Part shown: in pieces, positions 10,341-22,197 of the stretch
How the letters are laid out: each line of letters opens with the position of its first letter
How positions within the stretch are numbered: the first letter of the stretch is position 1
Origin: Stictocephala bisonia
Lineage: Eukaryota; Arthropoda; Insecta; Hemiptera; Membracidae
DNA length: 64,000 nt
Direction of reading: 5' to 3'
Assembly (NCBI GenBank): GCA_035578905.1
Contig: JAQJVL010000418.1
Coordinates: 248,001 to 312,000, forward strand
The notes under the pieces: model-generated
Seen by the model: the letters and a program-made list of their open reading frames with translations, nothing else
What the model was told of the DNA's origin: nothing
Database searches by the model: none
Made by a program: the position numbers and the translations under genes

Positions 10341-11349
10341 GCAATAAGCAATAAGCTATTTATTGATCCGTTAAACATGCAGTTACATGCAATTGGACAG
10401 GTCAATACATAATTAAAGTACATAAAAAAATTGCAATCAAGTTTAAATAGTATATACTACAACGATTATCTCAATAAGTAATAAAACATTATGTCTAAAT
10501 ATAAATATCTACATGCAGAGATTGAGGCACACATGCTCAATTGTAGCAAAAAAATATAATAATTTAAGCTAATAATTTTGGTAAATATACTACTTAATAC
10601 ATGCAAGGGTTACAGCAATTCATTCACTGTTAAAACAAAAAGATTGATTTAGGTGGATGCTCAATTAAAAAAGCCACTGACAGTTTCAGTAGGAAGTGTA
10701 AAAAATTCATTCATAGAGTAGAGAGGCCAAGCCAGAAGAAGCCTTCTGAGGCCACTTTTGAATTTTGAAAGATCTTGGTTCCTAGCAATACAGGGCAGAG
10801 CGTTAAACAGTCTAATGCAGAACATATTACAGTTCACTTGTGATTTTTTCAATCTAACAAAAGGTACATCTATTAAATGCCTGTTTCTGGTATCATAGTC
10901 ATGCACATCACCCCTACATGTATAGCCAGAAGCATGCCTACTTTTAAAATTATATAATGTAATAAATATATACAAGCTGTAAACTGTCATTAACTTTTCA
11001 GAAATGAATATTGGCCGACAGTGAGCATCGTAAGCTGTTCCAGATATAAGCCAAACAGCTTTCTTTTGCAGAACAAAAACATTGTTGATGTTAGATGCAT
11101 TTCCCCAAAGCCTAAGTCCATAAAGTAAAGTACTCTGAAAAAAGGCCATATAGGCAGTTCTTAGATAATCCTGGGGTACACTAGATTTTAGATTTCTAAG
11201 GAGGTACAAAACTCTTGATAACTTAGTGCACACAGTTAAGATTTGAGAATTCCAGGTAAGTTTTACATCCAAGGTCAATCCAAGCAGCTTGACAGTATTA
11301 CAAAGGTTTGTATCAAGTGGAGGAATCTTCCCAAGGGAAAAAATTAGCT
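10341..11349 (-). mobile_element. 5'-truncated LINE, copy A
   Basis: A minus-strand non-LTR retrotransposon 3' end of about 1009 bp lies inside the 71-bp satellite. It has a coding tail (10661-11349), a ~320 bp 3' UTR and a short repeated terminal word (caataagcaataagc read on plus). It is truncated 5' of the region after the RT catalytic core, as is typical for LINE insertions. A near-identical copy lies 1955 bp downstream in the same orientation. Confidence 0.85.
10661..11349 (-). pseudogene. LINE reverse transcriptase C-terminal part, copy A
   Basis: The frame is open from the truncation point to a TGA at 10661. Recognisable features are LGLTLDVKLTW, then a run like LRTAYMAFFQSTLLYGLRLW, LQKKAVWLISG, and a terminal YDTRNRHLIDVP...LFNALP module. 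These follow the RT palm/thumb in Jockey/CR1-type LINEs. The FADD catalytic motif and endonuclease are missing, so it cannot be active. The frame itself is intact, so the insertion is probably young. Confidence 0.85.
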
Positions 11350-12295
11350 ACTAGTTAATGTAATTTACATAGTGCATTAGGAGCAAACTGTAACTTTAAA
11401 CATGAAACTAGTAAAGTTCATGTACAAACTGTAGTCTACATAGTGCATTGGGAGCAAACTGTAACATTAACCATGGAACTAGTTAAGGTAATGTACAAAC
11501 TGTAAGTTACATAGTGCATTGGGAGCGAACTGTAACTTTAACATGAAACTAGTTAAGGTAATGTACAAACTGTAGTCTACATAGTGCATTGGGAACAAAC
11601 TGTATCATTAACCATGGAACTAGTTAAGGTAATGTACATAGTGCATTGGGAACAAACTGTATCATTAAACATGAAACTAATTAAGGTAATGTACAAACTG
11701 TAGGTTACATAGTGCATTGGGAGCAAACTGTAACATTAAACATGAAACTAGATAAGGTAATGTACAAACTGTAGTCTACATAGTGCATTGGGAACAAACT
11801 GTATCATTAAAAATGAAACTAATTAAAGTAATGTACAAACTGTAGGTTACATAGTGCATTGGGAATAAACTGTATCATTAACCATGGAACTAGTTAAGGT
11901 AATGTACAAACTGTAGGCTACATAGTGCATTGGGAATAAACTGTATCATTAACCATGGAACTAGTAAAGGTAATGTACAAACTGTAGGCTACATAGTGCA
12001 TTGGGAATAAACTGTATCATTAACCATGTAACTAGTTAAGGTAATGTACAAACTGTAGGCTACATAGTGCGTTGGGAATAAACTGTATCATTAACCATGG
12101 AACTATTTAAGGTAATGTACAAAGTGCATTGGGAACAAACTGTATCATTAATCATGGAACTAGTAAAGGTAATGTACAAACTGTAGGCTACATAGTGCAT
12201 TGGGAATAAACTGTATCATTAACCATGGAACTAGTTAAGGTATGCACAAACTGTAGGCTACATAGTGCATTGGGAACAAACTGTATCATAACCCT

Positions 12296-13303
12296 GCAAT
12301 AAGCAATAAGCTATTTATTGATCCATTAAACATGCAGTTACATGCAATTGGACAGGTCAATACATAATTAAATTACATAAAAAATTGCAATCAAGTTTAA
12401 ATAGTATATACTACAACGATTATCTCAATAAGTAATAAAACATTATGTCTAAATATAAATATCTACATGCAGAGATTGAGGCACACATGCTCAATTGTAG
12501 CAAAAAAATATAATAATTTAAGCTAATAATTTTGGTAAATATACTACTTAATACATGCAAGGGTTACAGCAATTCATTCACTGTTAAAACAAAAAGATTG
12601 ATTTAGGTGGATGCTCAATTAAAAAAGCCACTGACAGTTTCAGTAGGAAGTGTAAAAAATTCATTCATAGAGTAGAGAGGCCAAGCCAGAAGAAGCCTTC
12701 TGAGGCCACTTTTGAATTTTGAAAGATCTTGGTTCCTAGCAATACAGGGCAGAGCGTTAAACAGTCTAATGCAGAACATATTACAGTTCACTTGTGATTT
12801 TTTCAATCTAACAAAAGGTACATCTATTAAATGCCTGTTTCTGGTATCATAGTCATGCACATCACCCCTACATGTATAGCCAGAAGCATGCCTACTTTTA
12901 AAATTATATAATGTAATAAATATATACAAGCTGTAAACTGTCATTAACTTTTCAGAAATGAATATTGGCCGACAGTGAGCATCGTAAGCTGCTCCAGATA
13001 TAAGCCAAACAGCTTTCTTTTGCAGAACAAAAACATTGTTGATGTTAGATGCATTTCCCCAAAGCCTAAGACCATAAAGTAAAGTACTCTGAAAAAAGGC
13101 CATATAGGCAGTTCTTAGATAATCCTGGGGTACAGTAGATTTTAGATATCTAAGGAGGTACAAAACTCTTGATAACTTAGTGCACACAGTTAAGATTTGA
13201 GAATTCCAGGTAAGTTTTACATCCAAGGTCAATCCAAGCAGCTTGACAGTATTACAAAGGTTTGTATCAAGTGGAGGAATCTTCCCAAGGGAAAAAATTA
13301 GCT
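12296..13303 (-). mobile_element. 5'-truncated LINE, copy B (duplicate of copy A)
   Basis: Nearly identical to copy A from end to end, including the same truncation point (gctactagtt) and 3' end. Two independent insertions would not share both ends, so this copy arose by duplication of satellite plus LINE. The coding tail is 12615-13303, in the same frame as copy A with a handful of substitutions (e.g. R/N and T/A changes). Confidence 0.88.
12615..13303 (-). pseudogene. LINE reverse transcriptase C-terminal part, copy B
   Basis: Same C-terminal RT module as copy A, without catalytic residues. Few amino-acid differences from copy A are visible (for example in the LLR-LKS segment and ISG-AYD segment). 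Stop codon and 3' UTR are shared. Confidence 0.85.
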
Positions 13304-14824
13304 ACTAGTTAAGGTAATTTACATAGTGCATTAGGAGCAAACTGTAACTTTGATACTGAAACTAGTAAAGTTCATGTACAAACTGTAGTCTACATAGTGC
13401 ATTAGGAGCAAACTGTAACATTAACCATGGAACTAGTTAAGGTAATGTACAAACTGTAAGTTACATAGTGCATTGGGAGCGAACTGTAACTTTAACATGA
13501 AACTAGTTAAGGTAATGTACAAACTGTAGTCTACATAGTGCATTGGGAACAAACTGTATCATTAACCATGGATCTAGTTAAGGTAATGTACATAGTGCAT
13601 TGGGAACAAACTGTATCATTAAACATGAAACTAATTAAGGTAATGTACAAACTGTAGGTTACATAGTGTATTGGGAGCAAACTGTAACATTAAACATGAA
13701 ACTAATTAAGGTAATGTACAAACTGTAGGTTACATAGTGCATTGGGAGCAAACTGTAACATTAAACATGAAACTAATTAAGGTAATGTACAAACTGTAGG
13801 TTACATAGTGCATTGGGAGCAAACTGTAACATTAAACATGAAACTAGTTAAGGTAATGTACAAACTGTAGGTTACATAGTGCATTGGGAGCAAACTGTAA
13901 CATTAAACTTGAAACTAGTTAAGGTAATGTACAAACTGTAGGTTACATAGTGCATTGGGAGCAAACTGTAACATTAAACATGAAACTAATTAAGGTAATG
14001 TACAAACTGTAGGTTACATAGTGCATTGGGAGCAAACTGTAACATTAACCATGGAACTAGTTAAGGTAATGTACAAACTGTAAGTTACATAGTGCATTGG
14101 GAGCGAACTGTAACTTTAACATGAAACTAGTTAAGGTAATGTACAAACTGTAGTCTACATAGTGCATTGGGAACAAACTGTATCATTAACCATGGAACTA
14201 GTTAAGGTAATGTACATAGTGCATTGGGAACAAACTGTATCATTAAACATGAAACTAATTAAGGTAATGTACAAACTGTAGGTTACATAGTGCATTGGGA
14301 GCAAACTGTAATATTAAACATGAAACTAGTTAAGGTAATGTACAAACTGTAGGTTACATAGTGCATTGGGAGCAAACTGTAACATTAAACATGAAACTAA
14401 TTAAGGTAATGTACAAACTGTAGGTTACATAGTGCATTGGGAGCAAACTGTAACATTAAACATGAAACTAGTTAAGGTAATGTACAAACTGTAGTGTACA
14501 TAGTGCATTGGGAACAAACTGTATCATTAAAAATGAAACTAATTAAGGTAATGTACAAACTGTAGGTTACATAGTGCATTGGGAGCAAACTGTAACATTA
14601 AACATGAAACTAGTTAAGGTAATGTACAAACTGTAGGTTACATAGTGCATTGGGAGCAAACTGTAACATTAAACTTGAAACTAGTTAAGGTAATGTACAA
14701 ACTGTAGTCTACATAGTGCATTGGGAGCAAACTGTAACATTAACCATGGAACTAATTAAGGTATGTACAAACTGTAGGCTACATAGTGCATTAGGAACAA
14801 ACAGTATCATTAACCATGTAACTA

Positions 14825-14935
14825 GTACGTGTTTGGGTTGGTGGGTGGGTCTATACGACTGCATTAATGTATCCTTCATGCTTATCCAAGAGCTATGTGA
14901 AAAACAATATTTCTAGAAATGTACACATACATAAA
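14825..14935. other. Foreign segment within the 71-bp satellite, including one 36-bp-type unit
   Basis: The satellite is interrupted by about 110 bp. Its first part (tacgtgtttgggttggtggg, near 14826-14845, then tgggtctatacgac) matches the G-rich strand of the 36-bp minisatellite unit. The rest is unique. Confidence 0.6.
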
Positions 14936-15415
14936 ATATGTATATGTATAGTGCATTGGGAGCAAACTGTAACATTAAACATGAAACTAGTTAAGGTAAT
15001 GTACAAACTGTAAGCTATATAGTGCATTGGGAACAAACTGTCCCATTAACCATGGAACTAGTTAAGGTAATGTACATAGTGCATTGGGAGCAAACTGTAA
15101 CTTTAAACATGAAACTAGTTAAGGTAATGTACAAACTGTAGGTTACATAGTGCATTGGGAGCAAACTGTAACATTAAACTTGAAACTAGTTAAGGTAATG
15201 TACAAACTGTAGTCTACATAGTGCATTGGGAGCAAACTGTAACATTAACTATGGAACTAGTTAAGGTAATGTACAAACTCTAAGTTACATAGTGCATTGG
15301 GAGCAAACTGTAACATTAAACATGAAAGTAGTTAAGGTAATGTACAAACTGTAAGTTACATAGTGCATTGGGAGCAAACTGTAATATAACAATGGAACTA
15401 CTTAAGGTAATGTAC

Positions 15416-16188
15416 AAATATATGTATGAAAAAAAATAATTATTGACGTATCTGATATTAGAATAAATAATAAATAGCACAACAACCTGGAAAACTGTAT
15501 ATATTAACATTCTGAGTAAACAAAGGGCTTTTGATTAGAAAATTGAAAATAAACTGAAAACTATATCCTGGTTTGACGTTTAATGATTGTTTAAAGGTTA
15601 CATTTACGGTAATAATAATATCATATAAGGGATTTAAATATGGTAAACAAAAAAGCTACAAAATGGGATAAAAAAGAACCTTATATTTCTCTGTTTTTAT
15701 TTTTAGTGTTTTATATTTAGGTTAAAATATGTATATAGTAATCGAAAAAAGGTACACTAAATATAATAAAAACAAAAATCTTTGGTTCTACCTATTTATT
15801 TTTTATTTAAAAAGTGTTTTGTATTTGGTTTAAGTATGTATGTGATCAAAAAACTACACACAATAGAATACAAAACAACAATCCTTAGTTTTCCCTATTT
15901 TTATTTATAGAGTGTAACAGTTTTGTATTTAGGTCACACGCAACTCACTTACTCCATTTAAAAGCTTCGAGAGGATGCTTTTAACGGCCTATTCACCAAC
16001 AGCTCTGTTATAATTCAATTCTCCACTTCGCCCTGCCTCGTAACAATATCCACTCAGGCTAAACGTTTACAAAATATTTACTTAAATATAATGTACCTCG
16101 TAAACCCTCAACAAACACCTCACTACTTGACATTTTATCGTCAAAACTAGCAAAATGGAATATTACGTGTAAATGGTGACTTGATACA
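15416..16188. repeat. Degenerate ~105-bp tandem repeat and a 37-bp direct repeat
   Basis: Between about 15655 and 15935 three diverged copies of a T-rich unit occur (ttttatatttaggt / ttttgtatttggtt / ttttgtatttaggt). A separate word, ttgtttaaaggttacattta (15587-15606), recurs at 17057-17076, so about 37 bp is directly repeated 1.47 kb apart. No gene is seen. Confidence 0.5.
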
Positions 16189-16379
16189 CTTAGTTTTATT
16201 TCCGTTGAGGCTTTCTTGCCAGAAATGCATTTAAGTTCTTCCCAGCATGCTGAGACGTATGAGCGTGTAGGACGGGGAAATCTAATTTCGTGAGGCTCTT
16301 ACCACAAAGCTAAGCTTGCTGCCCTAAATAACCCAGCCTCTCTAGAAATTACCCTCACATTTCCCGTATCACCTCCAAC
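16189..16379. repeat. Left copy of an inverted dispersed repeat pair
   Basis: The reverse complement aligns with about 23566-23750. Shared words include ggctgggttattta, cttagctttgtggtaagagc and ctcatacgtctc. I estimate roughly 80% identity with indels. The two copies enclose the nested element block 16380-23565. Whether they are termini of one element or two independent insertions is not resolved. Confidence 0.7.
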
Positions 16380-17285
16380 CTCAGCTCGCAGTTCTGACGC
16401 ACCTTGTCAACCCTCAAAGGGAGGATTTTAAATAGATTTATTTAATCTTAAAATTCAGCAGTTCGTTGATAATCAGTACTATTGAACACGTACAGTCGAG
16501 TCAAATAAAGGGTTTAAAGCAATAATCGGATGTTTTTTAAATAAAAACTTTACTCGCCAGTATACATGGGATGAGGTCCTGTTCATGATTCTCTCTTTTA
16601 TAGTCCGAATAATATATCTTTGGTACTGGCAGACAGCCACGCGCCGCTGGTCTAAAATGACAAAACTCTGACTTTTAATTTGCTGTCAAACTTAAAACAA
16701 CTAAGCAATAATTTTCAAACTAATTGTTTATCGTCCACCATGTTATATTCTTTAAGAAAAAATTATGTTAGAGATTTTGCTTGAACTAATATGCTTTTTA
16801 TAATGATATTTGTGTTTAAGAACACATTTTTATGAGTGAAATTGCGCGTGAGTCATCTTTAACCTGTCACTGTAGCGAGAATAATAATAATAAAATTATT
16901 TCTTGTGGATGGATGACAGTTCGATTCATTGTAATTAGTTTGTTATAAGACTCGTTTAATAATTCAAAAAAGATAATGAGATATTAATTTTTTTGTAAAT
17001 CTTTGCAAACTCGGAAACGACAAACGCAAGACAACATTTCTTTGAGCAAATAATTGTTTAAAGGTTACATTTACGGCAATAATAGTAACATGTTCATTCA
17101 GTGTTCAACCTACAAATACAACTAACGCAGGAAGTCGTAAATGGTGTGTTAACCTACGAACGCCGAATCTATTACAATCAAATAAAACACTCGCATTATG
17201 TCATTTACTGTTTTGTATTAGTTAATTTCAGCACATGAGTTATACAGGCAATCTAACTAGGATTATTTTGGAGATATTCCAGAAT
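16380..17285. other. AT-rich spacer
   Basis: No coding feature was recognised. It contains the right copy of the 37-bp direct repeat (near 17052-17090). Confidence 0.4.
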
Positions 17286-17670
17286 ATATACAGGGTGATT
17301 TAAAATTGTGTAACCAAACTTTGGAATCATGTTCTAAACATGAAAACAAACAAAAAATGTCCTGTAACAGTACAGTCTATCTCACTTTGTTATCCGTTTG
17401 TCTGTATGTTTGTATATTTTATAAAAAAATCTCAAATCTTTCCAACACTTCTTCTTCAAAATTAGAAGTACGAACAGTTCTTTGTTATCATTCATATTAC
17501 AACTAAGCTTACCAGTTTCCCTTAATCGACGATGTACAGCTTCAAATGTGTGTCGGTTTGGGCATTGCCTATTAGGATACAATTCCTGATGAATCCTTAC
17601 AGCTTCCCTACCATTACCTCTGTACAGTGAATAACAGTTAATTCCTCCAACGTGTACATCTTCTTGATTA
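17286..17670 (-). pseudogene. Fragment of a DUF4817-containing transposon protein
   Basis: The minus-strand frame from about 17660 to 17490 contains words typical of the insect DUF4817 helix-turn-helix domain: GNGREAVRIHQELYPNRQ and TFEAVHRRLRETGKL. DUF4817 is common at the N terminus of insect transposon-encoded proteins. The region starts at a tacagggtgatttaaaa-type word (17289), reminiscent of element ends in insects. Only the N-terminal domain is present; the frame is then lost, so the gene is broken. Confidence 0.65.
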
Positions 17671-18555
17671 AAACTAAACGATCAATAAATGGTTACCATC
17701 CATTTCTCATCTGGACGAGTTAACAACAACCTTGGATGAGGCAATAATTGAGCAACCTTCCTTCTTTCCCATGGTTTGGAAAACATATTTTGGACCAATA
17801 CTTCCTCTCCAACAAAGTAGTGTTCTTCTCGCTTTTTAGAAGTTCGGCGTTGTACAGTTTTTGAGTGTCTTGATGACTTTTCATTTCAGTGTGTACCTCT
17901 CTTGGAATGAGCATTGGTTTCAGTTCGCCATTGTCAATTGGCAACTTTGATCTTATATGACGGCTGTTGAGCAACTGAGAGTATTACTGTAGTTAAGCAA
18001 GTAAAGTTCAAAACCTTGTCTGCTTTCTTTTGACTTCTTTAGCATGTTCTTTGTAATTCCTACAGCTTTTTTCAACCAAACTATTTTATCTTGAATGATA
18101 AGGACTAGTGGTTAGGACCTGAAAATTCCATTTCATGGCAAATTGGCGAAATTCTAAACTGTTAAAAGGCATATTATCTGCTACCATGGTCTCAGGTATT
18201 CCAAATCGACTGAAGAAGTCCTTGAGCTTTTTAATAATGGTAGAGCTTGTTTTGTTAGGAATTTCATATACTTCCAACCATGTCGAGTAGAAATCAACTA
18301 CAACAAAGTAGTTTTTGCCTTAAAATTCTGCTATATCTGCAGCTATTTTGCTAAAGAGTAAAGACTGAATATCATGACTTAATAAGGGCTCATTTTTGTT
18401 TGAACGCCTGTTCTTCTGGCATACTGCACAAGATGAAACTAGACTTTTTATATTTAAATTGCTGGCAGTAGTAGAACTGGTCCACGATTGAGTTTACTTT
18501 GGAACTACCCAAATGAGTCTCATGCAGAATACTCAATACAAATCTTCTGAGTGTT
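17671..18555 (-). pseudogene. Gypsy-type LTR retrotransposon integrase remnant
   Basis: In order along the minus strand, several frames encode an HHCC-like zinc-binding segment (HETHLG near 18510, then a CxxC pair near 18420), the start of the DDE core (near 18330), a segment with FSRFGIPETMVADNMPFNS (near 18200), and a C-terminal segment with LNSRHIRSKLPI (near 17970). These match Ty3/Gypsy integrases. Frames are interrupted by several stops and shifts, and no LTR, RT or gag from the same element is visible. The left end abuts the DUF4817 fragment and the right end abuts a minisatellite. It is non-functional. Confidence 0.8.
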
Positions 18556-18800
18556 TGAGGTGTTCCTTTGGTATTTGTATGTGGGTTGGAGGGTTATGGG
18601 TACTGTGTGTGTATGGGTTGATGGGAGGGCCAATACCACTCAATATATGTGTATGAGTGGGGGCGCGAGGGTCAAAGCCACTGTATGTGTGTGGGTGGAT
18701 GAGAAGGCCAATACTAGTGTATGTGCATGGATGGGTGGGAAGGTCAATACTAGTTTATGTGTATGACTGAGTGAGTGGGTCAATACCAATGTACGTTCCC
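18556..18800 (+). repeat. 36-bp G-quadruplex minisatellite, array 2 (G-rich on plus)
   Basis: About six degenerate units of the family (gtatgggttgatgggagggc caatacc; gtgtgggtggatgagaaggc caatact) occur next to the Gypsy remnant. Units are more diverged than in the other arrays. Confidence 0.75.
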
Positions 18801-18905
18801 TCGTAATTTGGAGGTGGTATACTATGACATGCTAAATCACTAACCAGCCTTCTCTGATTCCCCAGTGATTTATACAGCTTTAAACCATCTGGACCCAATA
18901 AGTTT

Positions 18906-19720
18906 TTCGGTAACTATGCACTTTCTTGCCACCTCTGAAAATACGATTTCATGTAAAAAAAAGTGGTGAAAAATGAGTATATATCTCTTGAGGAGTTTGA
19001 TTTTATCTGCGGAAAACTCGTTTTTTACCGAAAAATCAAAAAACTAGTTTTTTATCTAATAATGGAAAACCAACTTTTTTAAAAATCGTTATTTTTCGAC
19101 AAATTGTTTTCCCATTTCTCGTGTTTTTTTTATGCTGAACACAAATATATAACTGGTTTTGTAGTAAAATTATTTTTTCAGCTCGAAAAATGCACTTTTT
19201 ACGAAATAACCAAACATAACCTAACTTATCCTAATTGTCTATTTTCTCAACAAAAATTCGTAATTTGCGTTAAATTCGAGCGTTTGGCCTCCGTGACGGC
19301 CTGCCGGCCGTCACTCCGGTGGGAATATAGGTTTTAGGGAATATAGGGAATATAGGAATTCGGTTTTTGTGATAAATAGTTGTTGTATATAATGATCGCG
19401 TAATGGCCGCTAATCGCGATCTGCCGCGATAGTAGTTTTTCCGTTATTTCTCGAGAAATATTTGTAATAGACCAAAATAGTTTTCAAATTTGTATTCAGC
19501 GCAAAATAACACATCAAAATAAAAAAAATATGATTAAAATACCATTTAAATTAACGGAAATATGACAAAAATACTAAAAGTTGTGATATTGTTTTTTTCG
19601 AATTTTTCGGTAAAATACGTTATTTCCGCGGAAGGAAAACCATATCTCGTGAAAATTCAGTTTTGCCAAGAGATTTTGACTACCACACAATTCAAATCGT
19701 GGTAATGAGATTTTTTTTAG
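18906..19720 (+). repeat. Unclassified dispersed repeat, copy 1
   Basis: The reverse complement of 48630-49165 aligns over most of this segment. Shared words include actatgcactttct, gcggaaaac, caaaata/aaccaaaatagttttca and aacataactta. It includes a GC-rich core (cggcctgccggccg, near 19298-19311). No open frame or clear terminal repeats are seen; it may be a non-autonomous DNA element. The right end lies at the breakpoint of the BEL/Pao remnant. Confidence 0.7.
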
Positions 19721-19734
19721 TGGTGCTACACGGG

Positions 19735-19960
19735 TTTTTGAAATGAGTTTGAGTCTTGTTTGAGTAGACTATTTCAGAAGAACTTCGTAAATATACCACT
19801 GCGCTGTAACCCCCTTCAGAAGCGTCCGAAAACCCATGTAATTGAATAACTTTGGAATTGTTAATTTGTAATGGTCTGGGTATTTTTACTTCTGACAGAC
19901 TAGGGAGTTGAGTGACAAACGAATTCCATGACTCGACTATGTCATGAGGAGGGGTTCATC
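19735..19960 (-). pseudogene. BEL/Pao RNase H beginning (truncated)
   Basis: On the minus strand, downstream of the reverse transcriptase part, a frame contains HGFSDASEGGYSAVVYLR, the start of the RNase H domain of BEL/Pao polyproteins. It is broken from the RT frame and ends at about 19735, where the unclassified repeat begins. Integrase and the 3' LTR are absent. Confidence 0.75.
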
Positions 19961-20611
19961 TCAAGTAAAACCTTTAGCCCATAATAGCTGCATGAATAGT
20001 TTTGCCCACATTATGACTGGGGACAGGAATCCACAAGGGTCATAGCTAATTTTTGCGATCAGGGTGAGGATAGTTCTTTTAGTGTTAGCAGGGGTATTAT
20101 CTATATGGAAATTACAGGAGAAAACATCAAGTTTAGATGACCAATGTAGACCTAAGATACTAAAGAAAGGTTGATCAGACGATTCCAAAAACTTCGGAAC
20201 CTCATGGTGTTTGGAAGGAAAAGGACCCAAGAGGTTTGGACAGTTAGAAGTCCATTTTCTAAGTTCGAAACCACCCTTTTGGAGTAAGTTGATCAGTTGA
20301 GTTTGCAAATGTTGTGCTTTTCCCTCATCTTCATGGCCAGCGATTACATCATCCACATTAATGTGGTTTAGTAGAACTGAGACAACTTCAGGATAGAATT
20401 CCTGTTCGTCTTGAGCAAGTTGACGAAGAGATCGCAAGGCGAGGAAAGGTGAACAGTTCATCCCAAAAGTCACAGTTTCCAAGAAAAATGTTCTAAGGGA
20501 TTGAGAAGAATCGTTGCGCCAAAATATCATTTGATATTTTTGATCGTCAGGATGAATGTGAATTTGCCTATAGGCCCTACATTTGTCGTATATCACAAGT
20601 GAAAACCACAT
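19961..20611 (-). pseudogene. BEL/Pao reverse transcriptase core remnant
   Basis: The 216-codon open segment carries VTFGMNCSPFLALRSLRQLA and an NVDD catalytic box (residues 85-88; most elements have YVDD), followed by LGLHWSSKLD and an FLSPV(I)MWAKLFMQ segment. The order and wording match BEL/Pao RT. The upstream half of RT is in another frame (20577-20846), so a frameshift lies near 20590. The element replicated by reverse transcription but is now inactive. Confidence 0.85.
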
Positions 20612-21110
20612 TATGACGTCGGAAGTGAAATATTACGTCAAATAAATTCACCTGTAATTTTGATCCTGTGAGGAGAATATCATTTAGTGAAACACCGTTT
20701 GAGGTTTTGCATGAAGCGTCAAAGACAGTCCTCAGTTTTGTGGTTGAGCTTGATTCTTTTATGACACCATGATGGGGAAGAAAATAGTTTTCATCTGGAA
20801 CTGAATCACAAGGTCTCATATGTCCGACTTCTGAATATTCGTCCATAAATTTGACATAGGCTTCCTTGAATTTAGGTTGAGTAGTGAATCTTTTTTCAAG
20901 TCCTAAGAATCTATTTTTAGCTGAGAATGTCGAATCACCTATTGTAGGATGGTTAGGTTTGAAAGGTAGACGAACGCAATACCTACCAGATACGTCTATA
21001 GAATGTGTCTTAATAAAGTGTTCTTCGCATAAGATGTCTTCATAAGTTTGTTTGGAATATGTGGAGGGTTCCTCTTGTTACCAGAATTGTTGTATGGCAG
21101 AGTGAAGATC
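20577..21110 (-). pseudogene. BEL/Pao pol: N-terminal RT region
   Basis: The minus-strand frames contain YFLPHHGVIKESS, LRTVFDASCKTSNG and SLNDILL, the strongly conserved start of BEL/Pao RT. Further upstream segments (around 20850-21060) have KNRFLGLEKRF and GRYCVRLPF, also typical of these polyproteins. Frame interruptions separate the pieces. It is continuous with the protease upstream and the RT core downstream. Confidence 0.82.
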
Positions 21111-21247
21111 AAAATCAGAGACAGTTAGTAGAGTTGTGGGATGAGAGGAAATCTGGTTTTGAGAAGAATCATCATTGCAAGGAGCATGGCCTATGAGAGT
21201 GTAACCAAACACCGTATTCATTATGAAAAGCATATTAGTTCCAAGAT

Positions 21248-21667
21248 TTACTTTTTCCCCGTAAAAATGAAAGGAAAAAGACCACCACCTAATAGAAGAT
21301 CAATGGGACCAGGACGGTGGAAAGTGGGATCAGCCAAAACAAAAGGTTTAACAAGTTCTAGTAAATCTGAATGAAGATGATATTTGGGCATGTCCGAGGT
21401 AATTTTATCCAAAATCAACATGGGGTGATTTTCCGAAATTTTATCACCTTGGAGAGTTTCAATATCAACACGTCCCATTCCTTTGGTAGTAGCGAGAGAT
21501 TGAGATATACCATTGACATGAAGGGTTGATTTTTGACGTTGAATACCTAGCAGCTGAGCAGCTTGTTCGGTCATAAAGTCACATTGACTGCAAGAGTCAA
21601 TCAGTGCTCGGAAAACATGTGCATTACCTTGTTTAGTTACAAGTTTTACAAGAATTGTAGATAACAA
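21248..21667 (-). pseudogene. BEL/Pao aspartic protease region
   Basis: The 139-codon segment contains ALIDSCSQCDFMTEQ, corresponding to the retropepsin LIDSGSQ motif, with Cys in place of the usual Gly after DS. A later segment PIDLLLGGGLF corresponds to the conserved I-LLLG-D/G region. The domain normally cleaves the polyprotein. The Gly-to-Cys change and the surrounding frame breaks imply loss of function. Confidence 0.8.
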
Positions 21668-21778
21668 AACTGTAGAATTTTTAGAGGTTGAGAATAATTG
21701 GAGGTTGAGTTAGTGGAAATACCAGCAAACTTATTTTGTTTATCTGGAGGTTGAGAAGAGTGCGTAGTGGGTTCTTCA

Positions 21779-22197
21779 TTAGGAGAACTTATTTGAGATT
21801 GAGAGGATTCTTGGACTTACAATCACCAATTGTGTGATTTCCAAGACAAGTGAAACATCGATGTTGTGTTTTAACAATATGATGCCGTTCTTGGGGAGAT
21901 TTACTCTTAAACATTGGACAAGAATAAACTTTGTGTCCGTCCGTCTTTTGAGCAAACAAAACAAGTAAACTCTAAAGGTTCTGAGGCAGACACGAGAGAG
22001 ATAGGTCGAGGTTGAAACTTTTCATTTAAAGACTTAGGGGTCCAATGAGAGGAGTTATTTTTGTTGTTAGAAGAATGCAAGAAAGCGTCTTCTGCATGAG
22101 TACAGTAGTCAGATAGGAACGTGATGATTTCTGTTACAGTAGGAAGAGTTTGAGTTTCCTTTTGAGTTTTCAAATTTATGTAGCAGTTTGGTGTCAA
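21779..22197 (-). pseudogene. BEL/Pao gag zinc-knuckle region
   Basis: Two overlapping frames encode CFVCSKD...H-type and CFTCLG-type cysteine-rich segments (near 21945 and 21835) between the gag capsid part and the protease. This corresponds to the nucleic-acid-binding knuckles of BEL/Pao gag. Frames are shifted relative to one another. Domain call by position and cysteine spacing; moderate certainty. Confidence 0.65.

Larger units (their letters stand above)
9200..15415. repeat. 71/57-bp satellite, about 6 kb including two LINE copies
   Basis: The main unit is 71 bp (tacatagtgcattgggagca, then aactgtaacattaaacatga and aactagttaaggtaatgtac plus aaactgtaggt). A 57-bp variant lacks 14 bp and forms a run at 9530-9780. 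The array is split by two copies of the same LINE fragment (10341-11349 and 12296-13303) and by a 110-bp foreign segment (14825-14935). Positional sets of variants (gagcgaactgtaacttt; ttcatgtac) recur in the same order after 9305, 11345 and 13305, showing large block duplications. Confidence 0.93.

Noticed and set aside
10661..13232. Two host genes encoding 205-residue paralogues
   Set aside because: The protein is the C-terminal module of a LINE reverse transcriptase, both copies are 5' truncated, and they sit inside a satellite.
17720..17974. Independent small gene on minus
   Set aside because: Its sequence matches the C-terminal part of the adjacent Gypsy integrase remnant, so it was merged into that feature.
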